Positions 17,781 through 29,416 of a DNA stretch of 64,000 nucleotides are shown here, one piece after another. Both the position numbers and the translations under genes were made by a program. The stretch's first letter is position 1. Each line of letters opens with the position of its first letter. The notes under the pieces were generated by a model. It had not been told where the DNA came from. It saw nothing but the letters and a program-made list of their open reading frames with translations, and searched no databases. This DNA is from Enterobacter sp. C2 (GTDB lineage Bacteria; Pseudomonadota; Gammaproteobacteria; Enterobacterales; Enterobacteriaceae), in assembly GCF_019880405.1 (NCBI RefSeq), contig NZ_CP082269.1:248001-312000 (forward strand), written 5' to 3'.

Positions 17781-18374
17781 TTATCCCTTCATCCACACCC
17801 GAATGCCGTCCAGGAACATCTGGGTTGCCAGCATGACCAGCACCAGTCCCATCAGACGCTCCAGCGCGTTAACCCCTTTCTCACCGAGCAGGCGTAAAAA
17901 CAGCGTCGACTGTAGCAGAATCGCCACCGTGCCGCCCCACGCCAGCATCAGGGCGATCACCAGATGGCCCATCTGATTCGGATACTGGTGCGAAAGCAGC
18001 ATTAGCGTGGCGAGCAGAGTGGGGCCCGCCACCAGCGGGATCGCCAGCGGTACAATGAACGGCTCTTCACCGGCGGGCATGCCGTAGCTGCCACCCTCGG
18101 GGCTGGGGAAGATCATCTTAATGGCGATTAAGAACAGGATAATGCCGCCGGAGATAGAGACGGTCTCGGCACGCAGGTTAAGGAATGAGAGGATCTTCTC
18201 GCCGGCAAAAAGGAAAATCAGCATCAGCAGCAGGGCAATCAGCAGCTCGCGGATCATAATCGCCCGTCGGCGTTTCGGCTCGGTATGCTTCAACACCGAC
18301 ATAAAGATAGGCAGGTTGCCAAGCGGATCCATAATCAGGATCAACAGCACCGCGATGGAGAGGATATCATTCAT
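17781..18374 (-). CDS. yhgN: MarC-family inner membrane protein YhgN
   Basis: Multi-pass membrane protein of the MarC/UPF0056 family; its function is not established. The start is set at 18374 (MNDILSIAVLL), giving 197 residues as in E. coli; the open frame extends seven codons further without homology. Six hydrophobic segments are evident, with the family motif DPLGNLPIF at residues 16-24 and PLAIPLVAGP near 113-122. It is divergent from asd; the 176-base gap would hold both promoters. Confidence 0.93.
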   Translation of the reverse strand: MNDILSIAVLLILIMDPLGNLPIFMSVLKHTEPKRRRAIMIRELLIALLLMLIFLFAGEKILSFLNLRAETVSISGGIILFLIAIKMIFPSPEGGSYGMPAGEEPFIVPLAIPLVAGPTLLATLMLLSHQYPNQMGHLVIALMLAWGGTVAILLQSTLFLRLLGEKGVNALERLMGLVLVMLATQMFLDGIRVWMKG

Positions 18375-18550
18375 TGCTTCGTTTCCCTGAGGCACGCCCT
18401 AAACGGCCGCTGATAAGCGCTATTTCTGACGGCGACACTATCATTGATTAATTTCACTTGCGACTTTAGCTGCATTTTGTAATGTGTGAGGTATACCAGT
18501 AAAAAGATCTGGATCGCTCAAACAGCACACACCTCTGCAGGAAATACGCT

Positions 18551-19657
18551 ATGAAAAATGTTGGTTTTATCGGCTGGCGCGGTATGGTCGGCTCTGTACT
18601 CATGCAACGCATGGTAGAAGAGCACGACTTCGATGCCATTCGCCCCGTCTTCTTCTCTACGTCCCAGCTTGGCCAGCCAGCACCGACCTTCGGTACAGGC
18701 GCGGCGGGCACGCTGCAGGACGCATTTGATCTGGAGGCGCTGAAGGCACTCGACATTATTGTCACCTGCCAGGGCGGCGATTATACCAATGAAATCTATC
18801 CAAAGCTTCGTGAAAGCGGCTGGCAGGGTTACTGGATCGACGCGGCCTCCTCGCTGCGCATGAAAGATGACGCCATCATCATTCTCGACCCGGTGAACCA
18901 GGACGTCATTACCCAGGGCCTGAACAGCGGTGTGAAAACCTTTGTCGGCGGTAACTGCACCGTTAGCCTGATGCTGATGTCGCTGGGTGGCCTGTTTGCC
19001 GAGAACCTGGTGGATTGGGTTTCGGTTGCTACCTACCAGGCGGCCTCCGGCGGCGGCGCGCGCCACATGCGTGAGCTGCTGGCGCAGATGGGCCAGCTGC
19101 ACAGCCACGTTGCGGGCGAGCTGGCGGATCCGGCCTCGGCTATCCTCGATATCGAGCGTAAAGTCACGACGCTCTCCCGCAGCGGCGAGCTGCCGGTTGA
19201 TAACTTCGGCGTACCGCTGGCGGGCAGCCTGATCCCGTGGATTGATAAACAGCTTGATAACGGCCAGAGCCGTGAAGAGTGGAAGGGTCAGGCAGAGACC
19301 AACAAGATCCTCAATACCGACCTGGTTATTCCGGTGGATGGCCTCTGCGTGCGCGTGGGTGCGCTGCGCTGCCACAGCCAGGCCTTTACCATCAAGCTGA
19401 AGAGAGATGTCTCTATCCCGACCGTTGAGTCTCTGCTGGCGGCCCACAATCAGTGGGCGAAAGTGGTGCCGAACGACCGTGAGATCACCATGCGTGAGCT
19501 GACCCCGGCGGCGGTAACCGGCACGCTGACTACCCCGGTTGGCCGTCTGCGCAAGCTCAACATGGGGCCGGAGTATCTCTCCGCCTTCACCGTCGGCGAT
19601 CAGCTATTGTGGGGAGCCGCCGAGCCGCTACGACGGATGCTGCGCCAGCTGGCGTAA
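18551..19657 (+). CDS. asd: Aspartate-semialdehyde dehydrogenase Asd
   Basis: Reduces aspartyl phosphate to aspartate semialdehyde, the branch point to lysine and diaminopimelate, methionine and threonine. The 368-residue protein has the NADP-binding [13 protein letters not shown] at residues 5-17. The catalytic cysteine is Cys136 in GGNCTVSL, and [14 protein letters not shown] near 165 follows. It is needed for cell-wall synthesis. An intrinsic terminator lies 15 bases after the stop, so the downstream glg genes likely use their own promoters. Confidence 0.97.
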   Translation: MKNVGFIGWRGMVGSVLMQRMVEEHDFDAIRPVFFSTSQLGQPAPTFGTGAAGTLQDAFDLEALKALDIIVTCQGGDYTNEIYPKLRESGWQGYWIDAASSLRMKDDAIIILDPVNQDVITQGLNSGVKTFVGGNCTVSLMLMSLGGLFAENLVDWVSVATYQAASGGGARHMRELLAQMGQLHSHVAGELADPASAILDIERKVTTLSRSGELPVDNFGVPLAGSLIPWIDKQLDNGQSREEWKGQAETNKILNTDLVIPVDGLCVRVGALRCHSQAFTIKLKRDVSIPTVESLLAAHNQWAKVVPNDREITMRELTPAAVTGTLTTPVGRLRKLNMGPEYLSAFTVGDQLLWGAAEPLRRMLRQLA

Positions 19658-19672
19658 CGATCACTGTTTATG

Positions 19673-19701
19673 AGGAGGTGCTGCGTCACCTCCTTTTTTT
19701 T
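19673..19701 (+). terminator. Intrinsic terminator of asd
   Basis: An 8-base perfect stem AGGAGGTG / CACCTCCT with a CTGCGT loop is followed by eight Ts (19694-19701). Confidence 0.9.
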
Positions 19702-19883
19702 GCACATTTTTTGTGAACAAACACAGCGACAATTTTGGTAAATACATAATGTAGTCGCAATTCAGCCAAATTAATCAGGAGACAGGAGAAGCCTTGTCTA
19801 TGCTTTAGGTTGGAACAGTTTCAGGCCAGCTGGATGTGGCTGGCGAAAAAAATGTGGCACATTGAGAACAGGATAAAAAAACC

Positions 19884-22070
19884 ATGTCCAGTCTTGTCGA
19901 TAGAGACGTGATTAACGCGCTAATAGCAGGCCATTTTGCGGATCCCTTTTCCGTACTCGGTATGCACCGCACCAATGCCGGGCTGGAAGTCCGCGCGTTG
20001 CTGCCTGACGCCACCGAAGTGTGGGTTATCGAAACGAAAACCGGACGCAAGCTGGCCAGGCTAGAGTGCCTTGATTCACGTGGCTTCTTTGCCGGTATCA
20101 TTCAACGCCGTAAAAATCCTTTCCGCTACCAGCTTGCCGTTCACTGGCACGATCACGCTAATCTGATAGACGATCCTTACCGCTTTGGTCCTCTCATTCA
20201 GGACTTAGATGCCTGGCTGCTGTCAGAGGGCACGCACCTGCGGCCGTATGAAACCCTGGGTGCGCACGCCGATACCATGGACGGCGTGACCGGTACCAAA
20301 TTCTCCGTCTGGGCACCGAATGCCCAACGCGTCTCGGTAGTAGGCGAATTTAACTACTGGGATGGCCGTCGCCATCCCATGCGCCTGCGCAAAGAGTCCG
20401 GCATCTGGGAGCTGTTTATCCCGGGCGTGCAGAATGGGCAGATCTACAAATTCGAGATGATCGACGCCAACGGTAATCTGCGCATTAAGGCCGACCCGTA
20501 TGCTTTCGAGGCGCAGATGCGCCCGGAAACCGCCTCCATGATCTGCGGCCTGCCGGAAAAGGTCGAGCAGACCGAAGAGCGCAAGCGAGCCAACGAGTTT
20601 GACCAGCCGATCTCTATCTATGAGGTGCATCTCGGCTCATGGCGTCGCCATACCGACAATAACTTCTGGCTGAGCTACCGCGAGCTGGCAGAGCAACTGG
20701 TTCCCTACGCCAAGTGGATGGGCTTTACTCACTTAGAGCTGATGCCGATCAACGAGCATCCGTTTGATGGCAGCTGGGGCTATCAGCCAACGGGGCTCTA
20801 TGCGCCGACTCGCCGCTTCGGCACGCGGGATGACTTCCGCTACTTTATCAAGGCTGCCCATGCGGCGGGTCTGAACGTGATCCTTGACTGGGTGCCAGGC
20901 CACTTCCCGTCGGATGAATTCGGCCTCGCTGAGTTTGATGGAACCGATCTCTATGAGCATAGCGATCCGCGCGAGGGCTACCATCAGGACTGGAACACGC
21001 TGATCTATAACTATGGTCGCCGTGAGGTCAGTAACTATCTGGTGGGTAACGCGCTCTACTGGGTTGAGCGCTTTGGTATTGACGCCCTGCGCGTCGATGC
21101 GGTGGCTTCTATGATCTACCGTGACTACAGCCGCAAAGAGGGGGAGTGGATCCCCAACGAGTTTGGCGGTCGCGAGAACCTTGAGGCCATCGAATTCCTG
21201 CGTAGCACCAACCGCAAGCTGGGCGAGCAGGTGCCAGGGGCGGTGAGCATGGCTGAAGAGTCCACCGATTTTCCAGGCGTATCGCGGCCATCGGATAACG
21301 GTGGGCTGGGCTTCTGGTACAAGTGGAACCTGGGCTGGATGCATGACACCCTCGACTACTTCAAGCTCGATCCCATCTACCGTCAGTATCATCACGATAA
21401 GCTGACGTTCGGGATGATTTACAACTACACCGAGAATTTCGTCCTGCCGCTGTCGCATGATGAAGTCGTGCATGGCAAAAAATCGATTCTTGACCGCATG
21501 CCGGGTGATGCATGGCAGAAGTTTGCCAATCTGCGCGCCTACTACGGCTGGATGTGGGCCTTCCCGGGTAAAAAACTGCTCTTTATGGGCAACGAGTTTG
21601 CTCAGGGCCGTGAGTGGAACCACGACAGCAGCCTTGACTGGCATCTGCTGGAGGGCGGCGATAACTGGCACCACGGCGTTCAGCGGCTGGTGCGCGATCT
21701 CAACACCACCTACCGTCACCATAAAGCGCTGCACGAACTCGATTTCGATGGCTACGGTTTCGAATGGCTGGTGGTCGACGATAGCCAGCGTTCGGTGTTT
21801 GTGTTCGTACGCCGGGACAAAGACGGAAATGAAATTATCGTGGCCAGCAACTTTACGCCAGAGCCGCGCCATGAATACCGTTTTGGCATCAATCAGCCGG
21901 GCCGCTGGCGTGAGGTACTGAACACGGATTCAATGCACTATCACGGCAGCAACGCTGGGAATTACGGCAGCGTGCACAGTGATGCCATCCCGAGCCACGG
22001 TCGCGATAACTCGCTCAGCCTGACGCTGCCGCCGCTCTCTACCATCTGGTTGGTGAGGGAGGGTGAATGA
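19884..22070 (+). CDS. glgB: 1,4-alpha-glucan branching enzyme GlgB
   Basis: Makes alpha-1,6 branches in glycogen by moving oligoglucan chains. The 728 residues equal the E. coli length. An N-terminal carbohydrate-binding domain and a second one ([20 protein letters not shown], about 139-158) precede the GH13 barrel. The nucleophile Asp405 lies in [10 protein letters not shown] and the acid/base Glu458 in MAEEST, at the same numbers as in E. coli. The third acid is in [12 protein letters not shown]. It heads glgBXCAP; glgX overlaps it by 4 bases (ATGA at 22067). Confidence 0.98.
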   Translation: MSSLVDRDVINALIAGHFADPFSVLGMHRTNAGLEVRALLPDATEVWVIETKTGRKLARLECLDSRGFFAGIIQRRKNPFRYQLAVHWHDHANLIDDPYRFGPLIQDLDAWLLSEGTHLRPYETLGAHADTMDGVTGTKFSVWAPNAQRVSVVGEFNYWDGRRHPMRLRKESGIWELFIPGVQNGQIYKFEMIDANGNLRIKADPYAFEAQMRPETASMICGLPEKVEQTEERKRANEFDQPISIYEVHLGSWRRHTDNNFWLSYRELAEQLVPYAKWMGFTHLELMPINEHPFDGSWGYQPTGLYAPTRRFGTRDDFRYFIKAAHAAGLNVILDWVPGHFPSDEFGLAEFDGTDLYEHSDPREGYHQDWNTLIYNYGRREVSNYLVGNALYWVERFGIDALRVDAVASMIYRDYSRKEGEWIPNEFGGRENLEAIEFLRSTNRKLGEQVPGAVSMAEESTDFPGVSRPSDNGGLGFWYKWNLGWMHDTLDYFKLDPIYRQYHHDKLTFGMIYNYTENFVLPLSHDEVVHGKKSILDRMPGDAWQKFANLRAYYGWMWAFPGKKLLFMGNEFAQGREWNHDSSLDWHLLEGGDNWHHGVQRLVRDLNTTYRHHKALHELDFDGYGFEWLVVDDSQRSVFVFVRRDKDGNEIIVASNFTPEPRHEYRFGINQPGRWREVLNTDSMHYHGSNAGNYGSVHSDAIPSHGRDNSLSLTLPPLSTIWLVREGE

Positions 22071-24043
22071 CGAAGCTGGCGGCAGGTAAGCCTGCGCCAC
22101 CTGGCGCGCATTACGAGGGCAACGGCGTGAACTTCACGCTCTTCTCGGCAAACGCAGAGCGAGTTGAGCTCTGTCTCTTTGACGATGAAGGGAATGAACA
22201 GCGCTACGACCTGCCTGCCCGCAGCGGCGACGTCTGGCATGGTTTTCTGGAGAGGGCGCGTCCCGGTTTGCGCTATGGCTACCGGGTGCATGGCCCCTGG
22301 GATCCCGCGGCGGGCCACCGCTTTAACCCGGCAAAACTGCTGGTTGACCCTTGCGCCCATCGCGTAGAGGGAGAGGCTATCGATCATCCGCTTTTTCACA
22401 GTGGCTTTGATACGCCCGATCCGCACGACAACGCGGGGATTGCGTTAAAGAGCGTGGTCGTTAACGAGGCGTTTGACTGGGAAGATGACGCCCCGCCGCG
22501 TAACGCCTGGGGCAAAACGGTGATCTATGAGGCCCATGTTAAGGGGCTGACGTATCTGCATCCGGACATTCCAGAGGCGATACGCGGCACCTACCGGGCC
22601 CTCGGCCACCCGGTGATGATCGCTTACTTTAAACGGCTGGGGATCACGGCTCTGGAGCTGCTGCCGGTGGCGCATTTCGCCAGCGAGCCGCGCCTGCAGC
22701 GGCTGGGCTTGAGCAACTACTGGGGCTACAACCCGCTGGCGATGTTTGCCCTCGATCCGCGCTACGCCAGCGATCCTGACCGCGCTCAGCAAGAGTTTTG
22801 CGAGGCGGTCAAAGCGCTGCACAAAGCCGGTATTGAGGTGATCCTCGATATCGTATTGAACCACAGCGCCGAGGTCGATCTTGAAGGGCCGACCTTCTCC
22901 CTGCGCGGAATCGATAACCGTAGCTATTATTGGATCAGAGATAATGGCGATTACGCCAACTGGACCGGCTGCGGCAACACCCTGAACCTGAGCCATCCTG
23001 GCGTAGTGGAGTATGCGCACCAGTGCCTGCGGCATTGGGTAGAGACCTACCACATCGACGGTTTCCGCTTCGATTTGGCGACGGTGATGGGGCGCACGCC
23101 GCACTTTGATGCCTGTGCGCCGCTGTTCGAGGCGATAAAAAACGATCCGCTGCTCTCGGCGGTGAAGCTCATTGCCGAGCCGTGGGACGTGGGTGAAGGC
23201 GGTTACCAGGTGGGTAACTTCCCGCCGCTGTTTGCTGAGTGGAACGATCAGTTTCGTGATGCCTCCCGCCGTTTTTGGCTGGCGACGGATCTCTCTCTGG
23301 GCCGATTTGCCACGCGCTTTGCCGGTTCAGGGGATGTGTTCAGACGCAGCGGGCGTCTTCCCGCCGCGTCGATTAACCTGGTGACGGCGCACGACGGTTT
23401 CACGCTACGCGACTGCGTTTGCTTTAACCATAAGCACAACGAGGCCAACGGCGAAGAGAATCGCGACGGCACTAACAATAATCACAGCAATAATCATGGT
23501 ACAGAGGGATTAGGCGGATCGTTGTATGTGATTGAGCGGCGGCGAGACAGTGTCCATGCCCTACTGGTCACGCTGCTGCTGTCACAAGGTACGCCAATGC
23601 TGCTGGCGGGTGATGAACAGGGACATAGCCAGCATGGTAACAATAATGCCTATTGCCAGGACAACGCGCTGACCTGGCTTGATTGGGAAAAGGCAAATGA
23701 CGGATTAACCACCTTCGTGGCCACCTTAATCCATCTTCGCCAGCAGGTCCCGGCATTAACGCAGAATGCCTGGTGGGAAGAGGGTGACGGTAACGTCAGC
23801 TGGCTGAACAAGGATGCCCAGCCTTTAAGCGTGCAGGAGTGGGAGCATGGGCCAGGCCGTCTGCAAATCCTGCTTTCAGACCGTTTCCTGATTACGCTGA
23901 ACAATACGGATGAGGTTACAGAGATTGTATTACCCGACGGGGAATGGCGCGCCGTTCCTCCATTTGCCGGTGAGGATAATCCGGTGGTAATGGCTGTCTG
24001 GCATGGGCCCGCGCATGGAGTATGCGTTTTTCGAAGGTCATAA
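22067..24043 (+). CDS. glgX: Glycogen debranching enzyme GlgX
   Basis: Hydrolyses the alpha-1,6 links of short branches left by glycogen phosphorylase. The 658 residues are one longer than E. coli GlgX. A CBM48 domain (about 18-110) is followed by the GH13 barrel, with the nucleophile in [12 protein letters not shown], the acid/base glutamate in KLIAEPWD, and the third acid in [11 protein letters not shown]. The start overlaps the glgB stop. glgC follows after a 15-base gap containing AAAGGAG. Confidence 0.97.
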   Translation: MTKLAAGKPAPPGAHYEGNGVNFTLFSANAERVELCLFDDEGNEQRYDLPARSGDVWHGFLERARPGLRYGYRVHGPWDPAAGHRFNPAKLLVDPCAHRVEGEAIDHPLFHSGFDTPDPHDNAGIALKSVVVNEAFDWEDDAPPRNAWGKTVIYEAHVKGLTYLHPDIPEAIRGTYRALGHPVMIAYFKRLGITALELLPVAHFASEPRLQRLGLSNYWGYNPLAMFALDPRYASDPDRAQQEFCEAVKALHKAGIEVILDIVLNHSAEVDLEGPTFSLRGIDNRSYYWIRDNGDYANWTGCGNTLNLSHPGVVEYAHQCLRHWVETYHIDGFRFDLATVMGRTPHFDACAPLFEAIKNDPLLSAVKLIAEPWDVGEGGYQVGNFPPLFAEWNDQFRDASRRFWLATDLSLGRFATRFAGSGDVFRRSGRLPAASINLVTAHDGFTLRDCVCFNHKHNEANGEENRDGTNNNHSNNHGTEGLGGSLYVIERRRDSVHALLVTLLLSQGTPMLLAGDEQGHSQHGNNNAYCQDNALTWLDWEKANDGLTTFVATLIHLRQQVPALTQNAWWEEGDGNVSWLNKDAQPLSVQEWEHGPGRLQILLSDRFLITLNNTDEVTEIVLPDGEWRAVPPFAGEDNPVVMAVWHGPAHGVCVFRRS

Positions 24044-24058
24044 AAAAAGGAGTTCATC

Positions 24059-25342
24059 ATGGTTAGATTAGATAAAAACGATCCGCTAATGTTAGCGCGC
24101 CAGCTGCCATTAAAATCTGTAGCCCTGATCCTGGCAGGAGGGCGTGGCACACGTCTCAAAGACTTGACCACTACACGCGCCAAGCCTGCGGTACACTTTG
24201 GCGGCAAGTTCCGTATTATCGATTTTGCGCTCTCCAACTGTCTTAACTCCGGTATCCGTCGTATCGGCGTGATCACCCAGTATCAGTCGCACACCCTGGT
24301 ACAGCATATCCAGCGCGGCTGGTCCTTCTTTAGCGAAGAGATGAATGAGTTTGTCGATCTCCTTCCCGCCCAGCAGCGCTTACACGGTGAAAACTGGTAT
24401 CGCGGCACGGCGGATGCGGTCACCCAGAACCTTGACATCATTCGCCGCTACAACGCGGAGTACGTTGTCATCCTCGCGGGCGATCACATCTATAAGCAGG
24501 ACTACTCGCGCATGCTGATCGACCACGTTGAGAAGGGCGCACGCTGTACCGTCGCCTGCCTGCCGGTACCAAAAGCAGAAGCAACGGCGTTCGGCGTGAT
24601 GGCGGTAGATGAAAACGAAAAAGTCATCGATTTCGTCGAGAAGCCAGCCAATCCGCCGACGATGCCAGGGGATGACACCAAGTCTCTGGCGAGCATGGGG
24701 ATCTATATTTTCGACGCAGAGTATCTCTATGAGCTGCTTGAGGAAGATGACAAGGATGAGAACTCTAATCACGATTTCGGGAAGGATATTATCCCGAAGG
24801 TGACAAAATCTGGCGAGGCCTTTGCCCATGCCTTCCCGCACTCTTGCGTGCAGTCGGATCCAGACGCCGAGCCTTACTGGCGCGACGTGGGAACCCTGGA
24901 GGCGTACTGGAAGGCTAACCTCGATCTTGCCTCCGTAACACCCGAACTGGATATGTACGATCAAAATTGGCCTATCCGAACCCACATGGAATCGCTACCG
25001 CCTGCTAAATTTGTACAGGATAGATCCGGTAGCCATGGGATGACGCTTAATTCGCTGGTGTCGGGGGGCTGCATTATCTCCGGTTCGGTGGTGGTGCAGT
25101 CGGTGCTGTTCCCGCGTGTGCGCGTTAACTCATTCTGCAATATCGACTCGTCGGTTCTGCTGCCGGATGTTTGGGTAGGACGTTCGTGCCGCCTGCGCCG
25201 CTGCGTTATTGACCGCGCCTGTAAAATACCTGAGGGCATGGTCATTGGTGAAAATGCAGAAGAGGATGCCCGTCGGTTCTACCGTTCAGAAGAAGGCATT
25301 GTGCTGGTCACGCGTGAGATGTTAAGCAAATTAAAAGAGTGA
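24059..25342 (+). CDS. glgC: Glucose-1-phosphate adenylyltransferase GlgC
   Basis: Makes ADP-glucose from ATP and glucose-1-phosphate, the committed and allosterically controlled step of glycogen synthesis. The nucleotide-binding [12 protein letters not shown] lies at about residues 27-38, with activator-site residues in the N terminus. GTADAVTQN, the substrate loop FVEKPANPP and a C-terminal left-handed beta-helix domain follow. It has 427 residues against 431 in E. coli: the C terminus ends SKLKE instead of the longer E. coli tail. Unlike the tight E. coli glgCA junction, a 92-base gap with two hairpins precedes glgA. Confidence 0.97.
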   Translation: MVRLDKNDPLMLARQLPLKSVALILAGGRGTRLKDLTTTRAKPAVHFGGKFRIIDFALSNCLNSGIRRIGVITQYQSHTLVQHIQRGWSFFSEEMNEFVDLLPAQQRLHGENWYRGTADAVTQNLDIIRRYNAEYVVILAGDHIYKQDYSRMLIDHVEKGARCTVACLPVPKAEATAFGVMAVDENEKVIDFVEKPANPPTMPGDDTKSLASMGIYIFDAEYLYELLEEDDKDENSNHDFGKDIIPKVTKSGEAFAHAFPHSCVQSDPDAEPYWRDVGTLEAYWKANLDLASVTPELDMYDQNWPIRTHMESLPPAKFVQDRSGSHGMTLNSLVSGGCIISGSVVVQSVLFPRVRVNSFCNIDSSVLLPDVWVGRSCRLRRCVIDRACKIPEGMVIGENAEEDARRFYRSEEGIVLVTREMLSKLKE

Positions 25343-25389
25343 CGGCATCAAATCATAACCTTGCGCGGAAGGGGTCCGCGCGCTGGTTT

Positions 25390-25421
25390 ACCGCTACCGC
25401 CCGCATACGGTAGCGGTTTTT
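25390..25421 (+). terminator. Terminator-like hairpin between glgC and glgA
   Basis: A perfect 10-base stem ACCGCTACCG / CGGTAGCGGT with an 8-base loop is followed by a run of Ts (25416-25421). A second stem, GCGCGGA / TCCGCGC, lies just upstream near 25365-25380. The hairpin ends 14 bases before the glgA ATG, so it could attenuate glgA and glgP. Confidence 0.7.
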
Positions 25422-25434
25422 AACAGGAGCGAGA

Positions 25435-26868
25435 ATGCAGGTTTTACATGTATGTTCTGAGATGTTCCCGTTGCTCAAGACCGGTGGTCTGGCAGATGTA
25501 CTTGGTGCACTCCCTGCGGCGCAAATAGCCGGTGGTGTTGATACTCGCGTACTGCTGCCGGCATTCCCTGATATTCGGCGCGGTATTACTGATGCGAAAG
25601 TGGTGTCCCGACGAGAGACCTTTGCCGGACACATCACGCTGCTCTACGGCCACTATAACGGCGTGGGTATCTATCTGATTGATGCCCCACACCTCTATGA
25701 CCGTCCCGGCAGCCCGTATCACGATACGAATCTGTTTGCCTATACCGACAACGTGCTGCGTTTCGCCCTGCTCGGTTGGGTAGGCAGCGAGATGGCCTGC
25801 GGTCTCGATCCGTTCTGGCGTCCGGACATTGTCCATGCCCACGACTGGCATGCCGGGCTGGCCCCTGCCTACCTTGCCGCGCGTGGCCATCCGGCGAAGT
25901 CCGTGTTTACCGTGCATAATTTAGCCTACCAGGGTATGTTTTATGCTCATCACATGAGTGAAATAGATCTGCCACTGTCATTCTTTAGTGTTAATGGCGT
26001 AGAGTTTAACGGCCAGCTCTCGTTCCTCAAGGCGGGGCTCTATTTTGCCGATCACATTACGGCGGTCAGCCCGACCTATGCGCGGGAGATCACCGAGCCG
26101 CAGTTTGCCTACGGCATGGAAGGACTGCTGCGCCAGCGCCACGCAGAGGGCCGCCTCTCGGGGATCCTCAACGGCGTTGATGAGCAGATCTGGGATCCGG
26201 CAACCGACCTGCTGCTGGCGTCGCGCTTTACCCGCGACTCGCTGGAAGATAAGGCGGAAAACAAGCGCCAGCTGCAAATTGCGATGGGTCTAAAGGTTGA
26301 TGAGAAGATCCCGCTCTTTGCCGTCGTCAGCCGCCTGACCAGTCAGAAAGGACTGGATCTGGTGCTGGAGGCGCTGCCGGGCCTGCTGGAGCAGGGCGGA
26401 CAGCTGGCCCTGCTGGGCGCAGGCGATCCGGTGCTGCAGGAGGGTTTCCTGGCCGCCGCCGCCGAGCATCCGGGGCAGGTAGGGGTTCAGATCGGCTATC
26501 ACGAAGCCTTCTCGCACCGCATTATGGGCGGCGCGGATGTGATTCTGGTACCGAGCCGCTTTGAGCCGTGCGGCCTGACGCAGCTCTACGGATTGAAGTA
26601 CGGCACGCTGCCGTTGGTGCGGCGTACCGGTGGGCTGGCTGACACCGTATCAGACAGCTCGCTCGAGAACCTGGCGGACGGTATCGCCAGCGGATTTGTG
26701 TTTGAAGATAGCAACGCCTGGTCGCTGCTTAGGGCAATAAGGCGTGCTTTTGTGCTGTGGTCCCGACCTTCGCTGTGGCGCTTTGTTCAGCGTCAGGCGA
26801 TGAATATGGATTTTAGCTGGCAGGTTGCCGCTCAGTCCTATCGGGATCTCTATTATCGGTTGAAGTAG
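25435..26868 (+). CDS. glgA: Glycogen synthase GlgA
   Basis: Adds glucose from ADP-glucose to the growing alpha-1,4 chain of glycogen. The 477 residues equal the E. coli length. The ADP-glucose site KTGGLADV is at residues 15-22 with Lys15. [10 protein letters not shown] near 130 and the GT5 C-terminal motif [21 protein letters not shown], followed by [10 protein letters not shown], complete the active site. It carries an AGGAGCG ribosome site. The gene follows a terminator-like hairpin and is 19 bases from glgP. Confidence 0.97.
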   Translation: MQVLHVCSEMFPLLKTGGLADVLGALPAAQIAGGVDTRVLLPAFPDIRRGITDAKVVSRRETFAGHITLLYGHYNGVGIYLIDAPHLYDRPGSPYHDTNLFAYTDNVLRFALLGWVGSEMACGLDPFWRPDIVHAHDWHAGLAPAYLAARGHPAKSVFTVHNLAYQGMFYAHHMSEIDLPLSFFSVNGVEFNGQLSFLKAGLYFADHITAVSPTYAREITEPQFAYGMEGLLRQRHAEGRLSGILNGVDEQIWDPATDLLLASRFTRDSLEDKAENKRQLQIAMGLKVDEKIPLFAVVSRLTSQKGLDLVLEALPGLLEQGGQLALLGAGDPVLQEGFLAAAAEHPGQVGVQIGYHEAFSHRIMGGADVILVPSRFEPCGLTQLYGLKYGTLPLVRRTGGLADTVSDSSLENLADGIASGFVFEDSNAWSLLRAIRRAFVLWSRPSLWRFVQRQAMNMDFSWQVAAQSYRDLYYRLK

Positions 26869-26887
26869 AGCACCAGGAATCACGCTT

Positions 26888-29335
26888 ATGAATGTACCCT
26901 TTACCTATACATCACCGACGCTCAGCGTTGAGGCGTTAAAGCACTCCATTGCCTATAAGCTGATGTTTACCATTGGTAAAGATCCGGCCATCGCCAATAA
27001 ACACGAGTGGCTGAACGCCACCCTGTTCGCCGTGCGTGACCGCCTGGTTGAGCGCTGGCTGCGCTCAAACCGTGCGCAGCTCTCTCAGGAGACGCGCCAG
27101 GTCTATTACCTGTCGATGGAGTTTCTGATTGGCCGCACCCTCTCTAATGCCCTGCTGGCGCTGGGCATCTACGGCGACGTTAAAAACGCGCTGGAAGAGA
27201 TGGGGTTGGATCTTGAAGAGCTGATCGACGAAGAGAACGACCCCGGCCTCGGCAACGGTGGCCTGGGGCGTCTGGCCGCCTGCTTCCTCGACTCGCTGGC
27301 TACGCTTGGCCTGCCAGGGCGCGGCTACGGCATCCGCTACGACTACGGTATGTTCAAGCAGAACATCGTTGATGGTCGCCAGAAAGAGTCCCCGGACTAC
27401 TGGCTGGAGTACGGCAACCCGTGGGAGTTCAAACGCCACAATACCCGTTACAAGGTGCGGTTCGGCGGTCGGATCCAGCAGGAGGGGAAAAAGACCCGCT
27501 GGGTGGAGACCGAAGAGATCCTGGCGGTCGCCTACGATCAGATCATCCCTGGCTTTGATACCGACGCCACCAATACGCTGCGGCTGTGGAATGCCCAGGC
27601 CAGTAGCGCGATTAACCTCGGTAAATTCAACCAGGGTGACTATTTTGCCGCGGTGGAAGATAAAAACCACTCGGAAAACGTCTCCCGCGTACTCTATCCG
27701 GATGACTCGACCTACTCTGGCCGTGAGCTGCGTCTGCGCCAGGAGTATTTCCTTGTTTCGGCGACGGTGCAGGATATTCTTAACCGCCATTTCATGCTGC
27801 ATAAGACCTACGCCAATCTCGCGGATAAGGTTGCTATTCACCTCAATGATACCCATCCGGTACTCGGGATCCCTGAGCTGATGCGTCTGCTGATAGACGA
27901 GCATAAGTTCACCTGGGATGATGCCTTTGAGGCCACCTGCCAGATCTTCTCCTATACCAACCACACGCTGATGAGCGAGGCGCTGGAGACCTGGCCGGTA
28001 GACATGCTGGGTAAAATTCTGCCGCGTCATCTGCAGATCATCTTTGAGATCAATGACTACTTCCTGAAGACGGTGCAGGAGCAGTATCCGAACGACACCG
28101 GGCTGCTTAGCCGCGTCTCGATTATCGACGAGTCCAACGGCCGTCGGGTGCGTATGGCCTGGCTGGCCGTTGTGACCAGCCATAAGGTCAATGGCGTCTC
28201 CGAGCTGCACTCAAACCTGATGGTGCAGTCGCTGTTTGCGGATTTTGCGAAAGTGTTTCCTGGGCGCTTTACCAACGTCACTAACGGCGTCACGCCGAGA
28301 CGCTGGCTGGCGCTGGCTAACCCGTCGCTGTCGGATGTGCTTGATGAGCATATCGGGCGTACCTGGCGAACCGATCTTAGCCAGCTTAGCGAGCTGGAGC
28401 AGCACATCGACTTCCCGATGCTGAACCAGTCTGTACGCCAGGCGAAGCTGGAGAATAAAAAGCGTCTTGCGCTCTACATTGGCCAGCAGCTTAACGTGGT
28501 GGTGAACCCGAAGGCGTTGTTCGACGTGCAGATCAAGCGTATCCATGAGTACAAGCGTCAGCTGATGAACGTCCTGCACGTTATCGCCCGTTATAACCGC
28601 ATCAAAGCCGATCCGGACGCGGACTGGGTGCCACGCGTCAATATCTTTGCCGGTAAAGCGGCCTCGGCCTACTACATGGCGAAGCATATTATTCATCTGA
28701 TCAACGATGTAGCGAAGGTTATCAACAACGATCCGCAGATTGGCGACAAGCTGAAGGTAGTGTTCATTCCGAACTACAGCGTCAGCCTGGCGCAGCTGAT
28801 CATTCCGGCAGCGGATCTCTCCGAGCAGATTTCGCTGGCGGGAACGGAGGCCTCCGGGACCAGTAACATGAAGTTTGCCCTCAACGGTGCCCTGACCATC
28901 GGCACGCTGGATGGCGCAAACGTCGAGATGCTGGAGCACGTGGGTGACGACAATATCTTTATCTTTGGTAATACGGCGGATGAGGTAGAGACGCTGCGTC
29001 GTCAAGGCTATAAGCCGCGCGACTACTATGATAAAGATGAAGAGCTGAACAATGTCCTGACGCAGATTGCCACCGGCGTGTTTAACCGTGATGAGCCGGG
29101 CCGCTACCGCGATCTGGTAGATTCCCTGCTTAACTTCGGCGATCACTATCAGGTGCTGGCAGATTTCCGCAGCTACGTTGACTGTCAGGATCGGGTGGAT
29201 GAGCTATACCGCCAGCCGGAAGAGTGGACCATTAAAGCGATGCATAACATCGCCAATATGGGCTACTTCTCATCTGACAGAACAATCAAAGAGTACGCGG
29301 ATAAGATCTGGGATATTAAGCCGATACGCCTGTAA
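26888..29335 (+). CDS. glgP: Glycogen phosphorylase GlgP
   Basis: Releases glucose-1-phosphate from glycogen chain ends. It has 815 residues, the E. coli length. The pyridoxal phosphate lysine is Lys662 in [11 protein letters not shown], followed by [32 protein letters not shown]-type sequence near residue 115 and [12 protein letters not shown] are family signatures. It ends the glg operon. malP at 36486-38879 is a paralogue with the same fold acting on maltodextrins. Paired REP elements separate it from the convergent glpD. Confidence 0.97.
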   Translation: MNVPFTYTSPTLSVEALKHSIAYKLMFTIGKDPAIANKHEWLNATLFAVRDRLVERWLRSNRAQLSQETRQVYYLSMEFLIGRTLSNALLALGIYGDVKNALEEMGLDLEELIDEENDPGLGNGGLGRLAACFLDSLATLGLPGRGYGIRYDYGMFKQNIVDGRQKESPDYWLEYGNPWEFKRHNTRYKVRFGGRIQQEGKKTRWVETEEILAVAYDQIIPGFDTDATNTLRLWNAQASSAINLGKFNQGDYFAAVEDKNHSENVSRVLYPDDSTYSGRELRLRQEYFLVSATVQDILNRHFMLHKTYANLADKVAIHLNDTHPVLGIPELMRLLIDEHKFTWDDAFEATCQIFSYTNHTLMSEALETWPVDMLGKILPRHLQIIFEINDYFLKTVQEQYPNDTGLLSRVSIIDESNGRRVRMAWLAVVTSHKVNGVSELHSNLMVQSLFADFAKVFPGRFTNVTNGVTPRRWLALANPSLSDVLDEHIGRTWRTDLSQLSELEQHIDFPMLNQSVRQAKLENKKRLALYIGQQLNVVVNPKALFDVQIKRIHEYKRQLMNVLHVIARYNRIKADPDADWVPRVNIFAGKAASAYYMAKHIIHLINDVAKVINNDPQIGDKLKVVFIPNYSVSLAQLIIPAADLSEQISLAGTEASGTSNMKFALNGALTIGTLDGANVEMLEHVGDDNIFIFGNTADEVETLRRQGYKPRDYYDKDEELNNVLTQIATGVFNRDEPGRYRDLVDSLLNFGDHYQVLADFRSYVDCQDRVDELYRQPEEWTIKAMHNIANMGYFSSDRTIKEYADKIWDIKPIRL

Positions 29336-29346
29336 AACTGTAAAAA

Positions 29347-29410
29347 CGCCGGGCGGCACTGCGTTTGCCCGGCCTACACATAGGCCCGGTAAGCATAGCG
29401 CCACCGGGCG
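29347..29410. repeat. Pair of REP palindromes (BIME-like) between glgP and glpD
   Basis: Two REP units in opposite orientation, CGCCGGGCGGC...GCCCGGCC (29347-29377) and GGCCCGGTAAGC...CACCGGGCG (29383-29410), lie between convergent genes. Paired opposite REPs are typical of BIMEs. Confidence 0.85.
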
Positions 29411-29416
29411 TTTTAA

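Noticed and set aside
19702-19883. Possible second terminator or leader hairpin before glgB (GCCAGC/GCTGGC near 19825-19845)
   Set aside because: The stem is short and is followed by As rather than Ts; there is no independent support.
27065-28210. 381-codon open frame opposite glgP
   Set aside because: It is antisense to a fully conserved enzyme gene, with no domain, no ribosome site and no homology that I recognise.
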